Source of the DNA: a virus
DNA: 23,373 bases
Virus record (IMG/VR): IMGVR_UViG_3300031251_000106
Coordinates: 1 to 23,373 of that record
Reading direction: 5' to 3' (one strand)
A program made the position numbers and the translations under genes. Position 1 is the first letter of the stretch. Each line of letters opens with the position of its first letter. Positions 6,418 to 12,652 of the stretch are shown piece after piece. The notes under the pieces are model-generated. The model saw only the letters and a program-made list of their open reading frames with translations. It was not told the DNA's origin and did no database searches.

Positions 6418-7368
6418 CTACTTAGTGCCCCGGTTACCCAGGCGCGGCTTACTTGCCTTTTCATGGACCCAGGAAACGGGCTGGGCTGCGTTTGGTCGCA
6501 TGCGGAGCTGGCGGGCCGCCTCATGGAGGACTGACCGGCCGTAGATGTACCCGCTGAGCTGGCCGGGGTCGGGGGCGGTGCGCGGGGCGGCGATGCTTCC
6601 GGCGCTGTCCTCTTTCCATCCGTGTCGCTGCTCCGGGCCCTCCATGACATTCCGCATGTGCTCGTCAATGGTCCCGCTCGCGCCGTTAAACGCCTCGTGA
6701 GCGTCATACGGGCGAGCTAGGTCGTGAGCGAAGTGACGCTCCTTGACCTCACCGAGCGCGGTGAACGGGTGGACGTCGCCCGACTGGATGTCCAGGGCCT
6801 TGCCGATCGCGTGGACTCCGGCGTGCCCAAGCGGGGTGCCCTTGAATGGCGCGCGAGCTGAAGCCGAACGGACCTTGAATGCTTCCGCTGCCCTGTCGAG
6901 ATTCCCTTGCGCCTCTTCGACGCCGAGGCCGCTGTTCTTGGCCGCCTTTAGCTTCCCCTGAGCTGCCGACTGTGCCTTAGCCGCCGTCCGGGCCTCATTG
7001 ATTGACCCGCGCTGCTCTGGCGTGACACTCTGGAGCTGCGCGGCGGCGGGGACATTCTGCTCCCAGCGCATGCCAGCGGGACGGGCGGGAGACAGGGCCG
7101 CGACCTCGCCCGCAGCGCGGGCCATGGCCGGGTGGACTGATCCGACCTGGTTTCCGCCGACGCCGAACTTATCCCGCGTGCCGGGGTTCTCGTAGTCCTC
7201 GATCGGACCGGGATTCTTCGCCGCGACGCCGAGCGTCTGCGCGTGAGCTTCCGGGTACCAGCCGAGGCCAGCCTTTGTCTCCTCCGGCGTGGCAGACTGA
7301 ACGGAATTCACGACGTTCTTGACGTGAAAGTCGAATGTTTCCTTGTTCGGCAGGTTAGCCTTGGCCAT
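6418..7368 (-). CDS. Actinophage protein with GWYPEAH motif and Ala-rich helical core
   Basis: 316 residues. A conserved-looking N-terminal part contains LGWYPEAH (about 35-42) and AGEVAALSPARPAGMRWEQN (86-105). A pattern of this kind (GWY...AH followed by AALSP...W..N) recurs in actinophage and plasmid proteins I have seen, but I cannot name a proven function. The middle (about 120-170) is Ala/Lys/Glu-rich and helical, perhaps coiled coil. It overlaps the upstream stop by one base (TAATG). It is the longest gene of this unit, so it may be its main product. Confidence 0.65.
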   Translation of the reverse strand: MAKANLPNKETFDFHVKNVVNSVQSATPEETKAGLGWYPEAHAQTLGVAAKNPGPIEDYENPGTRDKFGVGGNQVGSVHPAMARAAGEVAALSPARPAGMRWEQNVPAAAQLQSVTPEQRGSINEARTAAKAQSAAQGKLKAAKNSGLGVEEAQGNLDRAAEAFKVRSASARAPFKGTPLGHAGVHAIGKALDIQSGDVHPFTALGEVKERHFAHDLARPYDAHEAFNGASGTIDEHMRNVMEGPEQRHGWKEDSAGSIAAPRTAPDPGQLSGYIYGRSVLHEAARQLRMRPNAAQPVSWVHEKASKPRLGNRGTK

Positions 7369-7670
7369 TAGTGAGCCCCGCTCTGTCGTGCCATGTCATT
7401 GTCACCAGTAGGGACCTGACTACGGGCGAATACCTCTTCTATTGTAGCCGGGGGGAAAGAGGGAGCGGTACGATCCGTCTGCCGCGTGTCGACTAATGTC
7501 CGGCGAATGAACTTCTCGGGAGTCGACGGGTCGGCGCAAAAGAGAGCCATGGCCATCTTCTGCTCCTCGTCGTCCGAGGATTCAAATGCCTTTTCAAAGG
7601 CTACCTGGTCGTTATGTGACTGCCAGGTGTGCGTGTCATCGATGAAGCCATCGGGGAGCCGCCACGGCAT
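7368..7670 (-). CDS. Unknown acidic 100-aa protein
   Basis: The start MPWRLPDGF at 7668-7670 is chosen because it overlaps the upstream stop by one base (TAATG); the longer reading from 7721 would run 52 bases into the zinc-ribbon gene. Contains an acidic helical stretch (about 24-45: VAFEKAFESSDDEEQKMAM). No family recognised. Confidence 0.65.
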   Translation of the reverse strand: MPWRLPDGFIDDTHTWQSHNDQVAFEKAFESSDDEEQKMAMALFCADPSTPEKFIRRTLVDTRQTDRTAPSFPPATIEEVFARSQVPTGDNDMARQSGAH

Positions 7671-7936
7671 TAGATCCGCGCCGCCATGCTGGCGTGGTCC
7701 CTGTCGGTGCACGTAGGGCACTTGAACGTAGCCGGGTTCACGGGCTGGTGGTACCCGCAGCCCGCGCAGTAGTTCTCGGTGCGCCCCTGGGCACTGCGCT
7801 GGTCACGCTTCACGCTGCGCACCGTGTCATCCACGCGGAGATTCGAGCGGAGCGGCCCCTGCGGGTCAAGCGCCGTCTGGTGCCATTCGAGTGCACCAGA
7901 GAACTGCTCGCCATTCATGTTCATGTGTGCGCTCAT
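7670..7936 (-). CDS. Zinc-ribbon protein, 88 aa
   Basis: Two CxxC knuckles near the C-terminus (Cys57-Cys60 in YCAGCG and Cys73-Cys76 in KCPTC), spaced like a classic zinc ribbon; the first half is hydrophilic. This fold usually binds DNA, RNA or a protein partner. The ATG at 7934-7936 has GTGAGG nearby. Function unknown. Confidence 0.65.
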   Translation of the reverse strand: MSAHMNMNGEQFSGALEWHQTALDPQGPLRSNLRVDDTVRSVKRDQRSAQGRTENYCAGCGYHQPVNPATFKCPTCTDRDHASMAARI

Positions 7937-7940
7937 TGCC

Positions 7941-8516
7941 TCACCAGCTTAGTCCGGGTGCCATCTTGGAGACTACAGCCCGTCGTGCTGGGTCCACCGA
8001 GTCCGTCCCCTGTCCGGTTACGCCGTTAATGCCGTACTTCCGGTAGAGATCGGCCATGTCTCGGTCGGTGACCATCGGGCCGCCCTGCATGTACCCACGA
8101 TACCTCTCGGTGACGTCTCCTGTCGAACCAAACCGCCGGGTCTGGATCGTGCCGTCTCCCATGGCCTGCGCGGTCCGGGCCTGGTTCACGATACCCGCGT
8201 CAGGGTTGAAGTCCGAGGGCCAGCGGTACTCGTCAGGGGTCATCTTGACGAACTTGTGAACGCCTCGCTGGTAGCTCCGGTCGTTCATCCGCTGCTGGAG
8301 CTTGCCCTCTTGCTTGCTGCGGTAGTTTCCTAGGTAGCCGTCCGGGTACTGGGCGTCCGGGAGCTGTCCCGCTCCCATGCGGATCTTGTCCAGCCGGGCT
8401 GCGCCCGTACCGAGGTCGACCGCCGCCGGGTCGCCACCGCCACCGAGGATCTTCCCGGCGCTGCCATTCCAGGGTTGCGCTTGAACAGCCCAATTGGCGT
8501 TAGCGTTGCTGTCCAT
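7941..8516 (-). CDS. Unknown hydrophilic 191-aa protein
   Basis: N-terminus MDSNANANWAVQAQPW, Gly-rich at 25-40, then charged and Arg/Tyr-rich (about 65-150). There is no signal peptide, membrane span or motif I recognise. The ATG follows a purine-rich GAGGGGGG stretch and lies 9 bases after the stop of the protease-like gene. It is probably co-expressed with the metalloprotease-like protein upstream. Confidence 0.6.
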   Translation of the reverse strand: MDSNANANWAVQAQPWNGSAGKILGGGGDPAAVDLGTGAARLDKIRMGAGQLPDAQYPDGYLGNYRSKQEGKLQQRMNDRSYQRGVHKFVKMTPDEYRWPSDFNPDAGIVNQARTAQAMGDGTIQTRRFGSTGDVTERYRGYMQGGPMVTDRDMADLYRKYGINGVTGQGTDSVDPARRAVVSKMAPGLSW

Positions 8517-8525
8517 CGTCCCCCC

Positions 8526-9287
8526 TCACCCCCACCTTGGGTCGACTTTGGGATACCAGGGAGCGGATAGCTTCTGATTTACCACTTCATCCGAAGGGGC
8601 CTCGTCGTGCGGCGTCATTCCGAGCTGGCGGAATCCCTTGTAGGTCGCGACTCCATTCGCCCCGAACTGCTTCTTTATCGGACCGTATCCGCCCGTACGG
8701 CGACCGTGGTAGTCCACAGCGGCGTCATAAGTGGAGTAGTCTGCGCTGTCCCCGCCGTAACCACGCGTGTGCTTACCGGCGTAATTCTCCGCGACCGCCT
8801 CGCGCCTGCCAGATCGCCGCTTGTCAGCGAGCGGGAAGAACTGCTCCGGGTTAAGGTTCCGGTCGACGCCGTGGCCTGTCTCGTGGATAATGGAGTGTGC
8901 GAGCAGGGTCTTATCCGAGTCATTATCCCGCTTCAGGCTCTGGTTCTTGTACGTCGGGATATTCATGTTCCGCGTACGGATTTCGTACTCCGCGAGAGTC
9001 GACTGATTAGCCCGGGTCAGGTGGACCTGGTTAATCGCGTCAAGATCCTCAGCGGGCATAGACGAGCGGGCTACTGCACCCTCAAATCGCCTGCGGCTGC
9101 GTCCGAAACTCTCTTCGCCGTTCTTGTTATATACCGGCGGCATGTGGGTTCGCACGTCTTCAATGCGCTGCCTGCGCCGCCCGCCGGGCGTGTTCGGCCA
9201 GTGCCCACGGGACTGCTTATCCAGCCCAGTACGAATGGTGTTACCATCGTCGTCCATCTGGACTATCTGTGAACTAACGTCTACCAT
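8526..9287 (-). CDS. Putative HExxH zinc metalloprotease-like protein
   Basis: 253 residues. HETGH at 135-139 (in a helix beginning LLAHSII) is a zincin active-site motif: the two His bind zinc and Glu136 activates water. Glu164 or Glu167 in REAVAENYAGKH is placed well as the third zinc ligand, as in gluzincins. The N-terminal ~75 residues are basic and look disordered; the C-terminal part is Gly/Tyr-rich. There is no signal peptide, so it acts in the host cytoplasm or is carried in the particle. It sits among small unknown genes; a substrate cannot be inferred. The motif is seen directly, activity is inferred. Confidence 0.6.
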   Translation of the reverse strand: MVDVSSQIVQMDDDGNTIRTGLDKQSRGHWPNTPGGRRRQRIEDVRTHMPPVYNKNGEESFGRSRRRFEGAVARSSMPAEDLDAINQVHLTRANQSTLAEYEIRTRNMNIPTYKNQSLKRDNDSDKTLLAHSIIHETGHGVDRNLNPEQFFPLADKRRSGRREAVAENYAGKHTRGYGGDSADYSTYDAAVDYHGRRTGGYGPIKKQFGANGVATYKGFRQLGMTPHDEAPSDEVVNQKLSAPWYPKVDPRWG

Positions 9288-9290
9288 AGG

Positions 9291-9518
9291 TCACCACTGG
9301 TCGGAAGAGGGGCTGTCCGGAGTCTCGTCGGTGATGTCTTCGCGTGTGCTTCGCCAGGGATTGTACCCGCCGTCATGCGGACTCCCAGCCGATTGCGGGC
9401 CATAGCTAATGGTGCGACCGGCATTCAGGAAAGCGGAGCGCGTAGTGTCGAGCGCGTCGTAGAAACTCTCATTCCGCGACGCGCCGACATTCTGCTGCTG
9501 GTTACTGGAGGACGTCAC
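9291..9518 (-). CDS. Unknown 75-aa hydrophilic protein
   Basis: Reading from GTG at 9516-9518 (VTSSSNQQQNVG) gives a 17-base overlap with the upstream gene; a longer form from 9551 is possible but overlaps more. It is Ser/Asn/Gln-rich, with a DAL...RSAFLNAGR core and an acidic end. No function recognised, and start uncertain. Confidence 0.5.
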   Translation of the reverse strand: MTSSSNQQQNVGASRNESFYDALDTTRSAFLNAGRTISYGPQSAGSPHDGGYNPWRSTREDITDETPDSPSSDQW

Positions 9519-9837
9519 CCTGGGCACGCTTCTCCCAGAAGTCGGAGACACCCGACTTGCTCGGCAGTAGCTTTACGTTCCGGCCGGTCTTCTCGTGGTC
9601 CGCCGCGTTCGGGTAGAACAGCGTGGTCTGCGGCGCGCAAACCGGGCCGAGGACTTCCGCGTTCACGAGCGTGTGCGCCGCCGGGGCACCCTTAACGCCG
9701 TCAATCGAGTCGCCGGACGGACCGGAGTTCGGGCGGGCCGTGGTGTACGGGGACCGCTCGCCGGACATGTTGATAACCGACTCGGGAATGCCGTTAAGGC
9801 CCATCGCCGGGAAGTCGGTCTTGATCGGGTCACCCAT
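9502..9837 (-). CDS. Unknown 111-aa protein
   Basis: The start MGDPIKTD at 9835-9837 is preferred because GGAG lies 6 bases upstream and the overlap with the preceding stop is short (ATGGGTGA); an ATG 12 bases further out lacks a clear ribosome site. It is Pro/Gly/Ser-rich with an ending FWEKRAQGDVLQ. No motif recognised. Confidence 0.6.
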   Translation of the reverse strand: MGDPIKTDFPAMGLNGIPESVINMSGERSPYTTARPNSGPSGDSIDGVKGAPAAHTLVNAEVLGPVCAPQTTLFYPNAADHEKTGRNVKLLPSKSGVSDFWEKRAQGDVLQ

Positions 9838-10063
9838 GGTGGACTCCATTGTGCTCGGTGAGGTTCTGGTCCGAGCCGGTCATCGGGCTCTGGACGGTCC
9901 AGCCGGGGACATTGGCCGGGGTGTGGGTATGGTCGGGGGCGTAGGTGTTAAAGACCGCGCCGCCCGCGACGTGACCGGGGTTCGCACCGGTCTCCTGGAT
10001 AGTCCAGTTCCCGAATTCCGGAGCGTTCACGCCATCCGGGTTGCTGAATCGCTTAGTGCTCAT
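9830..10063 (-). CDS. Unknown 77-aa protein
   Basis: MSTKRFSNPDGVNAPEFGNW opens a small soluble protein with several His near the end (EHNGVHHG). The ATG overlaps the previous stop (10060-10062). The NPDG/NPNG-like segments and Gly content resemble its neighbours at 9502 and 10060, so the three may be related or act together, but I cannot show homology. Function unknown. Confidence 0.6.
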   Translation of the reverse strand: MSTKRFSNPDGVNAPEFGNWTIQETGANPGHVAGGAVFNTYAPDHTHTPANVPGWTVQSPMTGSDQNLTEHNGVHHG

Positions 10064-10359
10064 TGCTGCCCCTGGAAATAGCGCTTGGTCTGGTAGTAGT
10101 CCTGGGCAATCCCGTTCGGGTTACTGAACTGGCCGCCTAGGGTGTTCTGGTACTGACCCTGGCTCATGCCGTTCATTGAGCCGCTGGGATGGTACGCACG
10201 GGGGACCGCAGCGTTATACCGCGCGGCGGCCTCAAGCATTGACGGTGGCGCAGTGACCTGGCCGCCGACCATTCCCTCGCCAAAAGCCTGGCCTCGGCTC
10301 TGGAACGGAGGCGGCTGAGGCTGGCCCCCGAATCCGCCGTTACCGGTGTTGTCCATCAT
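10060..10359 (-). CDS. Gly/Gln/Pro-rich unknown protein, 99 aa
   Basis: MMDNTGNGGFGGQPQPPPFQ begins a low-complexity protein with a short helical core (about 40-50, SMLEAAARYNAAV) and a Gln/Tyr-rich end. Two adjacent ATG codons (10359, 10356) follow AGGAG. It probably heads the run of small genes down to 5847. No function recognised. Confidence 0.6.
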   Translation of the reverse strand: MMDNTGNGGFGGQPQPPPFQSRGQAFGEGMVGGQVTAPPSMLEAAARYNAAVPRAYHPSGSMNGMSQGQYQNTLGGQFSNPNGIAQDYYQTKRYFQGQQ

Positions 10360-10387
10360 GATGATCTCCTAGCTGCATGCACTACCC

Positions 10388-10393
10388 ATTCTA
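10388..10393 (-). promoter_or_regulatory. Weak candidate -10 element before the small-gene run
   Basis: TAGAAT on the minus strand, preceded by CTCCGGC exactly as in the promoter at 110-139 (CTCCGGCTAGA). It lies in the 50-base gap after the spoVS-like gene. No good -35 is found at 17-18 bases (TACTGT at best), so this is weak. Confidence 0.3.
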
Positions 10394-10409
10394 GCCGGAG
10401 AACAGGCAA

Positions 10410-10685
10410 TTACAGTACGACGACGCGGAGGGCCAGACCTGTTACGACGCCCTCTGGCATCTCGACGTTTATGAATCCAGGGACCAGGGCGAGGTCAATT
10501 CCGCGCGGGGCGACGTAGCCACGTGCGACCGCGAGCGCCTTAATCGCCTGGGAGATAGGCTGTGGGCCGATACAGCGCAGGGTTACCTGCTTGCCGTCAT
10601 ATACGCCGTGTGATATCGCGCTAGCAAGGTCCGGTACCGGTGTTGCCCGGCCGACCCGCAGGACTAGCCCTTCATTACGCTCCAT
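10410..10685 (-). CDS. SpoVS-like protein
   Basis: 91 residues, close to the ~86 of Bacillus SpoVS. The core IGPQPISQAIKALAVARGYV followed by AP-x-GIDL and the Pro-x-Phe of VPGFINVEM reproduces the SpoVS signature (QA[VI]KA[VI]A[IV]ARG[FY]VAP, then D-L and PxF). SpoVS is a small Alba-like protein needed for normal late sporulation in Bacillus and widespread in other bacteria; its biochemical role is still unclear, and nucleic-acid binding is suspected. It stands alone between a terminator on one side and a 50-base gap on the other. The ATG at 10683-10685 has GGAG 7 bases upstream. In a phage it could act on host development or nucleoid state; this is an inference. Confidence 0.75.
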   Translation of the reverse strand: MERNEGLVLRVGRATPVPDLASAISHGVYDGKQVTLRCIGPQPISQAIKALAVARGYVAPRGIDLALVPGFINVEMPEGVVTGLALRVVVL

Positions 10686-10727
10686 ATAGTGCTCCAGAAG
10701 TTAGAATTACCCTCCTCCAGGATACAC

Positions 10728-10756
10728 AAAAGGCCCTCGGCGTTGTACCGAGGGCC
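10728..10756 (-). terminator. Rho-independent terminator ending the PEPCK unit
   Basis: A perfect 9-bp stem (GGCCCTCGG / CCGAGGGCC) with a 7-base loop, followed on the minus strand by TTTT. It begins 7 bases after the stop of the endonuclease VII-like gene. The orientation fits termination of the minus-strand transcript that starts near 14800. Confidence 0.85.
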
Positions 10757-10762
10757 AGTTAC

Positions 10763-11164
10763 TTACTTCTTGCTCCGTTTCTTACGCTTTTTTACCGGAA
10801 CCTTCTGGTCAGGCATCAGATGGTAGGCCGGAGGGTCACGCAGGTAGTCTGCGATGTGCTGGACAAGGACCCAATCCTCATGACGACCAATCAGCCGGTG
10901 GTTAGCGTACCGGGTAGTTATCCCACGTACCTTCTTTTTCCGGTGAGAATGGTCAACTACCCAGTGCCCTTCCGTAAGTACGTCACCGGTAATAGGACAC
11001 TGCCATCCCTGCCGGTCCAGAAGCTGCTCGGCGCTGAGCAAGTTTATCCCGTAAGTGCGAATGAGGTACAGGTTCTTGACATGGTGCTTCGAGCAGTAGA
11101 ACTCGTCCTTCAAGTCCTCTGCTCCGCATTGCCGGAGATGCTCAACCCGGGCTATGCAACTCAT
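10763..11164 (-). CDS. Endonuclease VII-like HNH nuclease
   Basis: 133 residues. Residues 39-95 match T4 gp49-type endonuclease VII: YGI...LL...QGWQCPITG, then VVDHSH (Asp71, His72, His74), VRG, and NHRLIG with Asn88 where T4 has its catalytic Asn. Such enzymes cut Holliday junctions and branched DNA to make it packageable. Three of the four T4 zinc cysteines are absent (only Cys56 remains). The N-terminal Cys13...Cys24-Ser-Lys-His may form another zinc site. The C-terminus is strongly basic. The ATG overlaps the MazG-like stop (ATGA). It is the last gene of the unit before the terminator. Confidence 0.8.
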   Translation of the reverse strand: MSCIARVEHLRQCGAEDLKDEFYCSKHHVKNLYLIRTYGINLLSAEQLLDRQGWQCPITGDVLTEGHWVVDHSHRKKKVRGITTRYANHRLIGRHEDWVLVQHIADYLRDPPAYHLMPDQKVPVKKRKKRSKK

Positions 11165-11538
11165 TTAGGTCTCCGGTCAATAGCCTCGACCTGGGCGACT
11201 GCGACCGCAGCGACCTGGATAAGCTCGGCGCGGAGCTTCTCGGGGTCCTCTTCGGCCAGGGCCTCGAAGATCTCCTCAAGGAGGATATCCCGCCAGGTCA
11301 GGGTCCCGCCCGCGTACTTGGTCTTGCACTTCTCGCGGAAGATAACCGCAAGCTCAGTACCGGAACGGAGATCCAGGTTCACGTCGGTCAGGTACAGGGG
11401 CCGGATCAACGGGCCCGTGCCGTCCCGCCATTCCTGAATGCCGAACTTCGTGTCCTGGGCATTGCGCTCGCGCACGATCTCCCGGAGCACCTCGGCCAGG
11501 TCAGGGGTGGCCCAGGTCGCCAGGGCGATGGCGGTCAC
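11161..11538 (-). CDS. MazG-like nucleotide pyrophosphohydrolase
   Basis: 125 residues, all helical. RERNAQDTKFG with a following W and G-T-G segment, then TWRDILLEEIFEALAEED...LRAELIQVAAVAV, fits the all-alpha NTP pyrophosphohydrolase fold; the EExxE-type acidic residues would bind Mg2+. These enzymes split (d)NTPs into (d)NMP and pyrophosphate. The start is GTG overlapping the upstream stop (GTGA). The adjacent upstream gene is a DUF5664 protein of the same general activity, so the pair probably adjusts the dNTP pool during replication. Substrate preference is not visible. Confidence 0.7.
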   Translation of the reverse strand: MTAIALATWATPDLAEVLREIVRERNAQDTKFGIQEWRDGTGPLIRPLYLTDVNLDLRSGTELAVIFREKCKTKYAGGTLTWRDILLEEIFEALAEEDPEKLRAELIQVAAVAVAQVEAIDRRPK

Positions 11539-12146
11539 TTGCGCTCACCCTTTGCCGGGTTCCCGTGAACCATGTTCTCCTTCAGAACCTCGTGGAGCAG
11601 GCCCTGAACGTTGAACAGCATCGCGCAGAGAACGACTTCCATATCCGGCTCATTGGCCTCGCCGGGGAAGCCCTCAGCGATCAGCTTGAGGTCACTGGTG
11701 TGCCGTGAAAGCGAATGGAAGTAGGCCCACTGTGGAATGCCTTTCTTCCAGTTATTCGAGTCCCGGAGCTTCCCGTCCGTCTGAATGCGCTTCGAGTGCA
11801 TGTACTCCCCGTAGCGCTTCTCCACCAGGGCCGAGCTGAAGCCCCAGTGCTCGGGCTTGCCGTCCGAGGTGTCGCGGGTCGCGCCGGACGCGAAGGTCCG
11901 GAGCGTGCCGTCGTCCTCCTGACTCGTCGGAATGGTCGCGCTGGCGATCTGCTCTGAGACGGTCGGGTGACAGACTTTATCTGTCGGACCGTGATGGGGG
12001 GTATGCACGTGCTGGGCCGGGGGCAAATTCTCCGGGTAATGGATCTCGTCCGCGTCGTCGCTGCCGTCATTGTGCCCGGCGTAATGGGAGCGATCCCTCA
12101 TGGTCTCCTCGATCTCCCGGGCCCGGTCCTCATTCTCCGGGGACAT
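11535..12146 (-). CDS. DUF5664 / dATP-dGTP diphosphohydrolase N-terminal-domain protein
   Basis: 203 residues. The domain at about 85-190 is clear: TFASGATRDTSDGKPEHWGF, then a RYGEYMHSKRIQTDGKLRDS segment with NNWKKGIP, SLSRH, and VVLCAMLFNVQGLLHEVL. This is a family found widely in phages and linked to dATP/dGTP diphosphohydrolases, relatives of MazG. The N-terminal ~80 residues are His/Asp-rich and not recognised. ATG at 12144-12146 is preferred over 12176 because TAGGA lies 6 bases upstream and the overlap with the previous gene is shorter. It precedes a MazG-like gene. Exact substrate is an inference. Confidence 0.75.
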   Translation of the reverse strand: MSPENEDRAREIEETMRDRSHYAGHNDGSDDADEIHYPENLPPAQHVHTPHHGPTDKVCHPTVSEQIASATIPTSQEDDGTLRTFASGATRDTSDGKPEHWGFSSALVEKRYGEYMHSKRIQTDGKLRDSNNWKKGIPQWAYFHSLSRHTSDLKLIAEGFPGEANEPDMEVVLCAMLFNVQGLLHEVLKENMVHGNPAKGERK

Positions 12147-12297
12147 CCACGGTCCTACTCCACGCCATGATCCCATGATTGGCTTCCCTTCGCAGTGCGA
12201 TTATTACGTTCATGTAGCGCTTGGAGCGCTTTACTTCGGGAGTATCATCCTCGAAGATGAATACCCGCTTGGGAATTCCGGTCGTCCTCTTCTTCAC
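12130..12297 (-). CDS. Small basic protein, 55 aa
   Basis: GTG at 12295-12297 overlaps the stop of the 118-aa gene (GTGA), the same coupling seen in neighbours. The N-terminus VKKRTTGIPKRVFIFEDDTP is followed by RSKRYMNVIIALRREANHG. It looks like a compact beta/helix protein. A longer form from GTG 12327 would overlap 34 bases and is less likely. No function recognised. Confidence 0.6.
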   Translation of the reverse strand: MKKRTTGIPKRVFIFEDDTPEVKRSKRYMNVIIALRREANHGIMAWSRTVDVPGE

Positions 12298-12650
12298 CAG
12301 AATCTGCCGGTGGTGCCGCGTCCCCACGGTACCTTAGGCAGGGTTGGCAGGTCAAAAGGAGGGAGGGTCCTGGTTTCCTTTAGCTGCCGTTCGATATCCT
12401 CCTCGCGCCGCCGAATTCGTTCGGTGGCCTCGATCTCGTCGGGCGAGCCTAGCAGCACCGTCCTGATCACCTTGGCGCGGGTAAGCTCCGGGATGTTCTG
12501 GAGCATCATGGCCTCGTCCACGGCGACCAGGAGCTTCCGGAGCCGGGCCCACTCGGCGGCGAACTGCGGGTCGCGCAATTCGGCGCGCTGGGTGTACTCG
12601 GTACGGATTCTCTCCGTGTACCGGAATATCTCCCGATCGGCAGTGCTCAT
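12294..12650 (-). CDS. Unknown helical protein, 118 aa
   Basis: MSTADREIFRYTERIRTEY at the N-terminus, then long charged helices (about 25-95) and a Pro/Trp-rich end (PKVPWGRGTTGRFW). The ATG at 12648-12650 is two bases after the PEPCK stop, so it is translationally coupled to that gene. No known domain. Because of this tight coupling it could be a partner or modulator of PEPCK, which is only an inference. Confidence 0.65.
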   Translation of the reverse strand: MSTADREIFRYTERIRTEYTQRAELRDPQFAAEWARLRKLLVAVDEAMMLQNIPELTRAKVIRTVLLGSPDEIEATERIRRREEDIERQLKETRTLPPFDLPTLPKVPWGRGTTGRFW

Positions 12651-12652
12651 AA

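Noticed and set aside
8607-9272. Plus-strand open frame of 221 codons opposite the protease-like gene
   Set aside because: Antisense shadow of a gene with a clear HExxH motif.
10686-10731. Promoter for the spoVS-like gene
   Set aside because: No -10/-35 pair with normal spacing was found; TTGTGT next to the terminator has no good -10.
12147-12176. Longer start (12176) for the DUF5664 gene
   Set aside because: Overlap with the previous gene grows and the ribosome site is weaker than the one before 12146.
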